The translations under genes were made by a program, and so were the position numbers. DNA of 15,017 nt from Microcaldota archaeon (GTDB lineage Archaea > Micrarchaeota > Micrarchaeia > Micrarchaeales > CABMGC01), in NCBI GenBank assembly GCA_028866975.1, contig JAGWHG010000009.1:1-15017 (forward strand), in the 5' to 3' direction. The notes beneath the pieces are model-generated. The model searched no databases. It saw nothing but the letters and a program-made list of their open reading frames with translations, and was not told where the DNA came from. Positions 9,101-14,273 of the stretch are shown here, one piece after another; positions within the stretch are counted from its first letter, which is position 1, and every line of letters begins with the position of its first letter.

Positions 9101-10974
9101 CAAGTTCGTCTTCATCATGCGCGCAGTGGATAGCGGGCGGCGAGCAGGGCACTGCGCCAGCAGGATGCACCGCAACATCCGCAACAACATCTGCCCCGCA
9201 GGCACAGTCGCTGACCGTGACGATTAATGGGCAGGTTATAGTTCCGTATTCCTTCTCCTACACGCAAGACCAGACATGGAGCAACTTCGCAGACGGCACA
9301 TGCACTGTGACTGTTAAGACCACCACTTCGGGTTCGGGGCACACGCCTGGGAGCAGCACAAGCAAAACCACGGTATCGACGGGCCAGAGCCGAGGCTCGC
9401 CGAGCATATCCCCGCCCACGTCTCAGACGGGGACCTTCTACACCGCAGCTTCAAGCCCGATCTTCACCAACACGCTTACAGTGGGCATAGACGGCGGTTC
9501 AATCTACCTGCAAGACATTCTTAGCAACTACTACAAGCAGAACCTCTCGGACTACGGTACGACTCTGAGCCCGCAGCAGATATACAACGTGCAGACAAAC
9601 CGTAACGTGGGCGATGCGATGGTGAACATAACGACCAATCCGCTGCACAATGGCAACGGCAACCAATACATTATCAACGCTACGCACCAGACCGACTATC
9701 AGATAGTGACTTATAGCCAGGGCACAGCCCCAGGATACGAACTCATCTCATCAGTGCCGCTGGCTACTGCGCAAAACGGCATCGCGGCTGCAGTCAACAT
9801 ACTGTCCAACACGCAGCCAGCAAGCACTGACTTCGTCAACCAAAACTATGTCGGCACGAACAGCATATTTAGCCTATCGCCCAGCGGGTCCACTGTTGCG
9901 ACGCTGTTCGAGTACTATATCGCAGAAGCATTCAGCTCGGTGGAGAACCTCTTGATGAGCAACACGATACTCACCAGCTCAAATCAGCAGATACAGTACC
10001 AGGCCCTTGGCTACAACAGGCTGCTCTACGTGTTTAGGGATGCGTTCAACAACACGATAACTGCGCCGATCGATGCAGACATCGCCCAGCCATCAACCGT
10101 TTCATACACGATAACGCCGACAGTGAGCCCGACCAATGCCAACCAGACGACGCTTGCAATATCAGGAACCCTGACATACACTCAGAATGGCGCCACATAT
10201 CCGATAGCAAACAACGAGATATACGTTTACTACAATCACAACCTCAATTACGTAAACTACAACCCGTCTTCAGGCCAGCAGGGAGTAATCGGCGCGCAGT
10301 ACTGCGCCAACTCGCAGTTACCTCCTGGTCAGACTACGACAAGCGCATGCGCACAGGCAAACCCACTCAACGCAATTGCATCGCAGGTACTAGAAGCACA
10401 GCAGGCAACTTATGCGCCAGCATACAATTCGATGGGCGAGTGTGGACCGGCCCCGCAGGCTCTGCTGACCCCGCTTAGCTACAATTGCAATATCAACGGT
10501 CTTGACAACCTGCCGCAGACATGCCCGGGTTCAGCCTATAAGAACACGCCTCAGTACTGCCAGGTATACACAAGCGACGGCTCTGGGATATGCACTGCCC
10601 AAGAGGGGCTAATCGGCGTAGCGACAACAGATAGCAACGGCGCATTTACCCTTTCACCTACGGTTGTGTGCGGCATAGGGACTGCACAAATCAACGCGAC
10701 ATACTATGGCTACGCTGGCCCCGAGCCAACAACGGTCTTGCAGACGCCGCTCACAGTCGCATCGCAGCCCGCCACGACCTGCGCAAACTCGCAGTGCATC
10801 AACACTCCTGTAACCAACTACTACTATTCTCCGAACCATAGTGTGCAGAGCGCCCCTATAGGCATATTCGAGCTCGCATACGGCGACATAAACCGGATAG
10901 TGCTCCTATTGGCAATCGGCACGGTAGTGGTCGCAGTCATCTATAGCATGCGCAGGCAGAAAAGGCTCCGATAG
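3151..10974 (+). CDS. Giant secreted membrane-anchored surface protein with seven PKD-like repeats
   Basis: The protein has about 2,607 residues. Layout: a signal peptide (residues 1 to about 27, cleavage likely after VNA); seven PKD-like beta-sandwich repeats (about 31-786); a long ectodomain (about 790-2570) with about 40 Cys, many N-x-S/T sites and Ser/Thr/Gln-rich linkers (about 1950-2015 and 2055-2095); one transmembrane helix (about 2583-2600); and a basic cytosolic tail RRQKRLR. Residues about 1350-1600 contain phrases like a beta-propeller (DYSGDIFLTG, ASPTGQYVFLANQ, QDVNGYLYVMDN). Residues about 2317-2550 look like an Ig-type domain (TTDSNGAFTLSPTV) split by a Cys-rich insertion. PKD domains usually mediate adhesion or act as spacers in surface proteins, so an envelope or cell-contact role is likely; there is no visible catalytic motif. 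The ATG at 3151 fits the TATA box; an upstream in-frame GTG at 3130 lies before the predicted transcription start, and an ATG at 3154 is also possible. Confidence 0.9.
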   Translation: MMGYRASALAVLLVLMLALALQEIVNAQSSSPIQITFTVSTSGLTITPNAISVTDNSGASISSVTVLWGDHTESYWTAADGPLSTFFGPHTYPQASAYTVTVIADDSADNTQTITRQVTTSSPSSASSNAVSSASANSPISLVFTLSTSGLTATPTTVSATDSAAALSSVTVSWGDGTQSQWTAASGPISSFFGPHTYSQYTTYTITVTATDSANNANTLVEQLPLSSAQSSNTVSPTTTQPPIVLTLNAVASGLVLVPTLVNVVDTSGASLTTALVTWGDGASTRWVAGDGPLPSFFGPHAYAAGGQYAVTISATDSANNANSLAEVFTMSSSQSTANAIAPTQNAQAIGVTITYLGNGLTVTPTVNIKDPNSGSGASLTEVDLSWGDGTSDAVWVTNGYAYSQTFAGSHTYQSGGFYTISVNAIDSTNAQGFGTKQVSISGGLSTNAPSTQPSGPSGIQASLTASASGLTVTPTITITDPNQNFGAALTSVDVAWGDNTPDSQWLANGYGFPATFPGPHTYSQGGSYTITLRAIDSALAIGSAAQKVIVSGASTTSQPTQASFTTSPVSIGTSLTVSPSSGLAVLGSMEVNDQNINSGASLTSVVWDWGDGTTSVWTASSGVAALLAFPGVHTYQSANSYKVVETVIDSAGEVGTASAQVTVPLSSQVSSSKSILASSTVSSSGLTITPSLNINDPNSAASIVSEEWSWGDGTADSVWTASSFSAPAPGAASGQQALAQSQPQAPPASFPGPHTYAKAGSYQVAVSLLDDQGGTASAQQQVLVGTQPQQQAPSTLPSVTIHAIASSYFPGGTGFIASTGPQLPYSPVSAVNSMNAQSALWLLTCPNPPQGLGSTKPVTGPQYFESSVAGSESVYGGNQCATHPTSTTTDFATLVQATPPYYGGYISGTYSTSGSTVTYTSQLTGSPITPQPTGQGLISINGLGFSPQVDSAVADFFSKSPSIFSQLSSGDLNVLWTWFSEVPHLVNPAIPISPPGALSFSPGSCPPKGAGECWGEADMATTISVPYEASTIISSGTQYSTFEQTTTCIYPTYTYTSKTKVQDFANSYIPFNEIFKDGGSNIFQTAILPYMNYQISIPSLFGQILQLSYDVFSPSIYPYPQNNLDPLPITIGSQFYINYNNNLQIGTQSALAQWTTSSKDTLTNPQASTAQYDAANPTSQAGYCNLPPHTIAESYGAPYPYPGAESYQDSLYCNYCQRNPGSADCPLGQNGNNAQSYFASCVGPTYINAIYYFEGGGSSISLASLNPTPSSPLTQSPSYCQPYSLLQPVKETIQNPISVISLPTDYTYVLSGNGGKTPSVYVFRTIPYGRYDVGAPSTLPAAPTQQIWDAEWQMYWERVIQAQSDNNYIVANVAVASPFAPINMTVDYSGDIFLTGYMDNGAGIMSPAIEEITNPTASGSQVIGPTVVPTTSCTGASPDMLMPEIAASPTGQYVFLANQSDGGYVYEYAVSKTQVSAIGSCTQSASQFPYYGDINLAFQAPSPVAGAPASAQVVSVNTLAWLENSGPYGQQQTWINGFLNSYSTPPTPGSDFDTAAYHHPLAIQDVNGYLYVMDNWAGGLDVVKEQSSTCALLIQCNYDGVFFSFLDMRIINSSGLNVPISPSFVNDLYQTGTCQLSTTPPQSPPLQQGACTTIASSQVTCVPSTATAPQNFCQPPIDAPCTLSVSGKPTGGNSYTCTAAGQQASQSTYTSQALPGQYASNIYPPYGWIISGNVTATQLQELPLTPYYGLQTTGNGASVFKTVNFCDSSACDYNPKSLANAGYQDYFSPIGPQITALNMSFVTVTLGSQQPRAVSTAAPISTKWAPIYDHVGFSVGFNDSLSLLFTKPTSNPQAQFGYSLTSNEPNAYNALILTSFSPQNYTNLFQGSPISACYTDDPNVASAIGCSTLGAIANMRPPLYNMPDPLAYVMSLGGSQQLTLGESINSGTPAQTQSTSSAITSCAQSISQSGTSSTSQECSSAAPSSSSSCAQWIAGGEQGTAPAGCTATSATTSAPQAQSLTVTINGQVIVPYSFSYTQDQTWSNFADGTCTVTVKTTTSGSGHTPGSSTSKTTVSTGQSRGSPSISPPTSQTGTFYTAASSPIFTNTLTVGIDGGSIYLQDILSNYYKQNLSDYGTTLSPQQIYNVQTNRNVGDAMVNITTNPLHNGNGNQYIINATHQTDYQIVTYSQGTAPGYELISSVPLATAQNGIAAAVNILSNTQPASTDFVNQNYVGTNSIFSLSPSGSTVATLFEYYIAEAFSSVENLLMSNTILTSSNQQIQYQALGYNRLLYVFRDAFNNTITAPIDADIAQPSTVSYTITPTVSPTNANQTTLAISGTLTYTQNGATYPIANNEIYVYYNHNLNYVNYNPSSGQQGVIGAQYCANSQLPPGQTTTSACAQANPLNAIASQVLEAQQATYAPAYNSMGECGPAPQALLTPLSYNCNINGLDNLPQTCPGSAYKNTPQYCQVYTSDGSGICTAQEGLIGVATTDSNGAFTLSPTVVCGIGTAQINATYYGYAGPEPTTVLQTPLTVASQPATTCANSQCINTPVTNYYYSPNHSVQSAPIGIFELAYGDINRIVLLLAIGTVVVAVIYSMRRQKRLR
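3241..5510 (+). repeat. Seven tandem PKD-like repeats (about 105 codons each)
   Basis: Each unit has a first strand ending SGL(T/V), a central V-x-WGDG-x motif, a conserved Trp several residues later, then F-x-GPHTY (or SHTY/VHTY) and a last strand Y-x-(V/I)-x-(V/L)-x-A-x-DS. The Trp of the WGD motif falls at residues 68, 174, 279, 387, 497, 610 and 711, a spacing of 101-113. Repeats 1-3 resemble each other most (FFGPH), and 4-5 form a second pair (DP-N in the second strand). Unit 7 has a Gln/Ala/Pro-rich insertion of about 25 residues before FPGPHTY. No unit contains Cys. At DNA level the copies have drifted, so this is an old expansion rather than a recent one. Confidence 0.85.
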
Positions 10975-10976
10975 CC

Positions 10977-10987
10977 ATTTATATATG
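10977..10987 (+). promoter_or_regulatory. TATA box of the J-domain protein gene
   Basis: ATTTATATATG begins two bases after the stop codon of the giant gene. Its core TTTATATA (10978-10985) predicts transcription from about 11008, giving a leader of about 9 bases that includes a purine-rich GAGGGAGAGA stretch just before the ATG at 11017. The J-domain gene can therefore be transcribed on its own even though it follows the giant gene by only 42 bases. Confidence 0.55.
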
Positions 10988-11016
10988 AGAAACGACCCAA
11001 TCAACAGAGGGAGAGA

Positions 11017-11826
11017 ATGCTGGCTGTGGCGTTAAGCATAGGCGCAATAGACGCGCTGGTGCCGGTGATAATAGTTTTGATAATAATAGCTGCAGCCGCA
11101 GCCTCGACCAGGGGGTCTGACATATTCAGGTTCTTCGGAGTAGGGACCTTACTTGGGATAACGCAGGGCAAGGGCACGCTTAAGGGCAAGAGGCCGGAGA
11201 GGACCAAGAGGTTTGATCCTGGCAAGAACCCTTTCCAGAAGGCTACAACAGCGGCAATGGCTGGGGCAAAAGCCGGAGCAAAAGGGGCATATAAAGCGTA
11301 CAAAGAATATAAATGGGAGAATAAAGCAGCTGCAGGAGCAGCAGGTTCCTCTTCAGGTACGGGAGGTTCGACAGGAGGCGGCAGAGGGCCAGGCAACTCC
11401 TCTGGAACAACGAGTGGCGGCTTCACAAAAATGGCAGTTGGTCCTTCAGCTTCTGGAGGGTCTAGGGGCGGCCAGGGAGGGCGCTATAGGGGGCCAAGAG
11501 GGCCAGGCGCGGGCTCTGGCCCATCAAATCAGAGCGGCGTCAGCGCTACTAAAGTGATTTCCTTGCCAGACTTCAGCGGAAAAGACGCTTACCAAGTCCT
11601 CGGGGTGCCTATGAATGCAAGCCCCGCGGAGATAAAAGACGCCTTTAAAGGACTGGCGCTCAAATATCACCCCGACAAGGCCAAAGGGATAGACACAACA
11701 AGAACAATGAAGGCTATAAACAAGGCATACGAGATGCTCGGGAGAGGCAGGGATGATCTCAAATCCATAGAAACTAGACGAAAATACAACAGCTCCCCGA
11801 CAAAGTACGATTCCTGGGGCATCTGA
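11017..11826 (+). CDS. Membrane-anchored J-domain (DnaJ-like) protein
   Basis: The protein has 269 residues. Residues about 4-30 are one hydrophobic helix (IDALVPVIIVLIIIAAAAA). Next is a basic Lys/Arg-rich region (about 33-105), a Gly/Ser-rich linker (about 105-175), and a C-terminal J domain from about 190 to 250 with YQVLGV, LKYHPDKAKG (HPD at 218-220) and a final helix NKAYEMLG. The positive charges after the helix predict that the J domain faces the cytosol. J domains stimulate Hsp70 (DnaK) ATPase; there is no zinc-finger or substrate-binding DnaJ C-terminal domain, so this is a type III J protein whose linker and anchor set the location. Many archaea lack DnaK, so the presence of a partner in this genome matters. 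It stands 42 bases after the giant surface-protein gene on the same strand, which suggests but does not prove a role in that protein's export or membrane quality control. Confidence 0.88.
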   Translation: MLAVALSIGAIDALVPVIIVLIIIAAAAASTRGSDIFRFFGVGTLLGITQGKGTLKGKRPERTKRFDPGKNPFQKATTAAMAGAKAGAKGAYKAYKEYKWENKAAAGAAGSSSGTGGSTGGGRGPGNSSGTTSGGFTKMAVGPSASGGSRGGQGGRYRGPRGPGAGSGPSNQSGVSATKVISLPDFSGKDAYQVLGVPMNASPAEIKDAFKGLALKYHPDKAKGIDTTRTMKAINKAYEMLGRGRDDLKSIETRRKYNSSPTKYDSWGI

Positions 11827-11843
11827 AACGAATCCGTGCTAAC

Positions 11844-11854
11844 AGCTATAAAGG
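11844..11854 (+). promoter_or_regulatory. TATA-like box before the 206-residue gene
   Basis: The bases GCTATAAAGGC, core TATAAA at 11847-11852, predict a start near 11876 and a short leader ending in GCGGGG directly before the ATG at 11883. A second AT run, ATAATATATAG (11867-11877), is too close to the ATG to place the start upstream of it. Confidence 0.4.
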
Positions 11855-11882
11855 CCCAAATCAAATAATATATAGTGCGGGG

Positions 11883-12503
11883 ATGAGGTTTAAAAACAAG
11901 GAAAGCAAGGGGCCTGACAAAGCCGAAATCATCGGCTTCAACGAACGTGCAGGCGCACCAGAGCTAAAGAGTAGAGTGCAACAAGACATTCTTCGGGCCG
12001 AGAGGAACATAGGCGAGCTTGAGAATACCAAACTAATTGGGCCAGGCAGGCACGTTAGGATAAGTCTCGTCATACTTGCGGAGTGGAAGAAACTCGAGAG
12101 GCTCAACGAGATAGAATCGGCCCTGAAAAACCACGAGCCAGAAGACGTTAAGGAATACATGAGACTTTACCACCAGTTCTACCGCAAGGCGCCGCACAAG
12201 CACTCCTCTATCTCGGAGTGGGCAAAGAACATTGCCGCAAGCAAGTTTCTCTATGGCGCCTCAGCAGACATAGCCCTGCTTATCGGCGCTGCTAGAGAGT
12301 TAAGGGACAAAATGAGGTTTTGGTTAGGAATTAAGGGTGAAACGGGCGTAACGGGCATACGAGCCTACGATAGTCAAAGAAATAGGCTCAAGCATTACTA
12401 TAGGGAATACATAGACCTCAGGTCCAGAGTGCTCCACAAAAATGTTATAGGAATCACAAAACTTGAAAAGCGCACAGGCTATTGGGAAACAGAGAAAAAA
12501 TAA
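11883..12503 (+). CDS. Conserved-looking basic helical protein of unknown function
   Basis: The protein has 206 residues. I do not recognise the family. It is rich in Lys, Arg and Glu, has no signal peptide, and reads as mostly alpha-helical: helices around residues 25-48 (SRVQQDILRAERNIGELEN), 58-83 (centred on LVILAEWKKLERLNEIESAL), 88-102 and 110-145. A mildly hydrophobic stretch around ADIALLIGAARELRDKM is too short and charged to be a clear membrane helix. The C-terminal third is basic and Tyr-rich (LKHYYREYIDLRSRV). It starts 56 bases after the J-domain gene on the same strand and has its own TATA-like element. The long frame, plausible start signals and ordinary codon use support a real gene. 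A cytosolic scaffold or nucleic-acid-binding role is possible, but nothing specific shows it. Confidence 0.75.
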   Translation: MRFKNKESKGPDKAEIIGFNERAGAPELKSRVQQDILRAERNIGELENTKLIGPGRHVRISLVILAEWKKLERLNEIESALKNHEPEDVKEYMRLYHQFYRKAPHKHSSISEWAKNIAASKFLYGASADIALLIGAARELRDKMRFWLGIKGETGVTGIRAYDSQRNRLKHYYREYIDLRSRVLHKNVIGITKLEKRTGYWETEKK

Positions 12504-12535
12504 ATGCAAGATGAGACACAGAAGAAATAAAGCCG

Positions 12536-12622
12536 CTACTCCTCATCATCAAAGTCTTCGTCTTCGTCGCTAAAGTCTTCGTCGTCTTCTTCATCAAAGT
12601 CTTCGTCTTCGTCATCAGGCAT
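12536..12622 (-). CDS. 28-residue acidic miniprotein with D/E-D-F repeats
   Basis: A short frame on the minus strand encodes M-P followed by almost only Asp and Glu, punctuated by Phe at positions 9, 17 and 24 and one Ser at 18, then TAG. Three imperfect repeats of the type (D/E)n-D-F are visible, each ending in GACTTT or GATTTT-like codons (the DNA repeats as AAAGTC plus TTC/GTC on the plus strand at 12551, 12572 and 12596). A TATA-like CTTTTATA lies at about 12655-12662, close to 26 bases before a predicted start near 12631, and GGTAG occurs just before the ATG. It lies 74 bases downstream of the 460-residue gene on the same strand. It could be a charge partner for a basic protein such as the 206-residue neighbour or the J protein's basic linker. 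An alternative is the hydrophobic frame on the opposite strand (12512-12667); only one is likely real. Confidence 0.5.
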   Translation of the reverse strand: MPDDEDEDFDEEDDEDFSDEDEDFDDEE

Positions 12623-12652
12623 ATAACTACCTGCTTCTATTCTAAACAAATA

Positions 12653-12663
12653 GCTATAAAAGG
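12653..12663 (-). promoter_or_regulatory. TATA-like box before the acidic miniprotein
   Basis: On the minus strand the bases read GCCTTTTATAG. The spacing of about 35 bases to the ATG at 12622 fits a leader of about 9 bases. The same AGCTATAAA(A)GGC string, read on the plus strand, also forms the box before the 206-residue gene, so the two sites may share a binding sequence. Confidence 0.4.
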
Positions 12664-12696
12664 CTAACTACGACGTGAATCGGATTGAGAATACGG

Positions 12697-14079
12697 TCAA
12701 AAACCAAATTCTCCAAAATCGAAATTTGTCCCTTCTCCATGCTGCCTAGAAAGCATACTGTCCAAAAGTATCCTTCTTACCTCAAGCAACTCAGCAAGGA
12801 GCCTTGTGCGCCTTCCATTTAGGTATGCGTCTATGTCAAATGTGCCTTCAAACAACACAAGCCTGCCTGCTGACGCCTCTGATGCCACGTGTCTGGTCCA
12901 CATGCCAAAAATCTCAGATACATCGAGCTTGCGATCCAATATCTGCGCGGAATAGTCGGGAAGCGCTAGGTTCCTGATATAGTTGTATTTCACTCCTATC
13001 TGCTCTGCCTTATTCATGACCAGGTAGTCTATTCTTCTGAGATTCGCGCTCAACAAATCCCTCTGTTCCTCCTGCAGAAACCCAACGGCACTGTTAGCAA
13101 GCATTATGTACTCGAGATGGACGTAATTTGCCTCTGCAAGCTGCTCGATAGAATTTTTGTCTGTTATCGCAGTAACCATTTTCTCAAGCACCCCAGACTT
13201 TTCTACGAGCTTATTGAGCAAATCAGCTGCCTTTTCTCTATCGCCTGTCTTATATGTTGGATCGTAGGTAGAGTAGTTTGCGACTTCCCCTTTTTCAACC
13301 ATATTGCTTAGGAAAGCACGTATTCCTGCGTTGCTTGACGATTTTTCAACGGCGGTAAGGAAAGCGTTTGCCACTATAACATTTTTGGCATAATTTCGGA
13401 ACAGTATGTCAATTCCCGTTTCACGCCCATCATCATCAACAGTAAGGCCCTTATTCATCTGCCCTATCATGGCCTTGTATTTTACGCTCTGCGCAGTTGC
13501 CGAGCTACCAGCATTTAATCTGGCAGCAAAGTCATGAATTATGTGGTCAAAAAGCTTGCTCGAAGCAAGCCTGCGATTTTTCCCCTCGAATTTCTCCCCT
13601 TGCCTATCAAGCTCCCGTATCTCGTGCATTAGTATGTCAATTTGCTGTACATCTTTATTTCTCCTATACGGAATCCTCGCATCACCACGCAGCAGCGAAG
13701 AAAGACTGTCAGTCCCAAAAGCAGCATTTACATCCCCCCTTATCATCATTTCAATTATCTTTTGCGAAGCTGTAGGAGCTGCAGGGTCTATTCTCCCTAT
13801 TATTGATTCTATCTCTGCGCTTGCCATCTTGAGTGCATCTTTGTGGGCCTTGTCAAAGCTCCCTTTTATCGCCGAGATCATTGCGGCGTATTGCTGGTCC
13901 GGGGCGAGTTCGCTTAGCCTCTTGTAGTTCCTGTCCAGTGTTTCTATGATCTCAATAAAATTGTTTCTAGACCTCTTCCTGACATCCTTGGATCTTTCCC
14001 TAAATTGGGATCCGTTGAATGGGTGCAGTCGTATTGGTTCGCTAAGTGCTGCACCAATCCTACTCTTGTATCTTTCCAT
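12697..14079 (-). CDS. Helical protein of 460 residues, unknown function, with aromatic/acidic C-terminal tail
   Basis: I do not recognise a family. There is no signal peptide, no membrane helix and no Walker, HxH or other catalytic motif. The N-terminus is basic (MERYKSRIGAAL, then RERSKDVRKRSRNNF up to about residue 40); the remainder reads as a long series of amphipathic helices with few Cys or Pro, as in scaffold or repeat-helical proteins. The protein ends NFDFGEFGF, a short aromatic/acidic tail that looks like a linear binding motif. The ATG at 14079 has a strong ribosome binding site, GGAGGG, one base upstream, and TTATATAG at 14107-14114 as TATA box. Its base composition looks more AT-rich than the giant gene by eye. 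The acidic miniprotein with D-F repeats follows on the same strand; the two share an acidic/Phe wording, perhaps by chance. The gene diverges from tRNA-Ala. Confidence 0.75.
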   Translation of the reverse strand: MERYKSRIGAALSEPIRLHPFNGSQFRERSKDVRKRSRNNFIEIIETLDRNYKRLSELAPDQQYAAMISAIKGSFDKAHKDALKMASAEIESIIGRIDPAAPTASQKIIEMMIRGDVNAAFGTDSLSSLLRGDARIPYRRNKDVQQIDILMHEIRELDRQGEKFEGKNRRLASSKLFDHIIHDFAARLNAGSSATAQSVKYKAMIGQMNKGLTVDDDGRETGIDILFRNYAKNVIVANAFLTAVEKSSSNAGIRAFLSNMVEKGEVANYSTYDPTYKTGDREKAADLLNKLVEKSGVLEKMVTAITDKNSIEQLAEANYVHLEYIMLANSAVGFLQEEQRDLLSANLRRIDYLVMNKAEQIGVKYNYIRNLALPDYSAQILDRKLDVSEIFGMWTRHVASEASAGRLVLFEGTFDIDAYLNGRRTRLLAELLEVRRILLDSMLSRQHGEGTNFDFGEFGF

Positions 14080-14080
14080 T

Positions 14081-14086
14081 CCCTCC
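14081..14086 (-). promoter_or_regulatory. Strong ribosome binding site of the 460-residue gene
   Basis: On the minus strand GGAGGG stands one base before the ATG at 14079. It is the clearest Shine-Dalgarno sequence in the window, where most genes look leaderless or nearly so. It fixes the start codon of this gene. Confidence 0.6.
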
Positions 14087-14106
14087 TATAAAAAGGCGTT
14101 TTCTAC

Positions 14107-14114
14107 CTATATAA
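14107..14114 (-). promoter_or_regulatory. TATA box of the 460-residue gene
   Basis: TTATATAG on the minus strand is centred about 31 bases before the ATG at 14079, predicting a start near 14084. The leader would be only a few bases long and would begin within the ribosome binding site. Confidence 0.45.
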
Positions 14115-14124
14115 GCATTGCTAA

Positions 14125-14142
14125 ATGATTGTATCGAATCAT
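14125..14142. repeat. Short inverted repeat between divergent promoters
   Basis: ATGATT at 14125-14130 is mirrored exactly by AATCAT at 14137-14142 around a 6-base centre. It sits between the TATA box of the 460-residue gene and that of tRNA-Ala, where a dimeric regulator could bind. Six-base arms occur often by chance, so the functional claim is weak. Confidence 0.25.
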
Positions 14143-14156
14143 GAAACCTTTAAGTA
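14143..14156 (+). promoter_or_regulatory. BRE/TATA promoter of tRNA-Ala
   Basis: GAAACC followed by TTTAAGTA (14149-14156) has the form of an archaeal BRE plus TATA box. The expected start at about 14179 is four bases before the mature 5' end of the tRNA at 14183, the usual arrangement for a single archaeal tRNA gene. Confidence 0.6.
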
Positions 14157-14182
14157 TTCTTTTCAACACAAGTAAGAATCAC

Positions 14183-14254
14183 GGGCTCTTGGCTCAGTAG
14201 TAGAGCGTCCGCTTTGCAAGCGGAAGGTCGCGGGTGCGATCCCCGCAGAGTCCA
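14183..14254 (+). tRNA. tRNA-Ala (anticodon TGC)
   Basis: The gene has 72 bases and folds as a full cloverleaf. The acceptor stem GGGCTCT pairs with AGAGTCC and includes the G3-U70 wobble that alanyl-tRNA synthetase requires. The D stem is GCTC/GAGC with loop AGTAGTA. The anticodon stem is TCCGC/GCGGA with loop TTTGCAA, so the anticodon is TGC (14215-14217). The variable loop is AGGTC, and the T stem GCGGG/CCCGC has loop TGCGATC. The discriminator is A at 14254. CCA is not encoded (the next bases are CTT), so it must be added by the CCA-adding enzyme. There is no intron. Two normally fixed positions differ: the D loop has A at position 18 and the T loop has G at position 55, the two bases that normally pair as G18-psi55 in the elbow. 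G19-C56, U54-A58, U8-A14 and G15-C48 are intact. Confidence 0.95.
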
Positions 14255-14273
14255 CTTCTAATCGATGCATCAC

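Noticed and set aside
12551..12613. Short direct repeats (AAAGTCTTCGTC-type) as a possible CRISPR or regulatory array
   Set aside because: The units are about 21-24 bases long without unique spacers, and they match the D/E-D-F codon pattern of a small frame. They are better explained as coding repeats.
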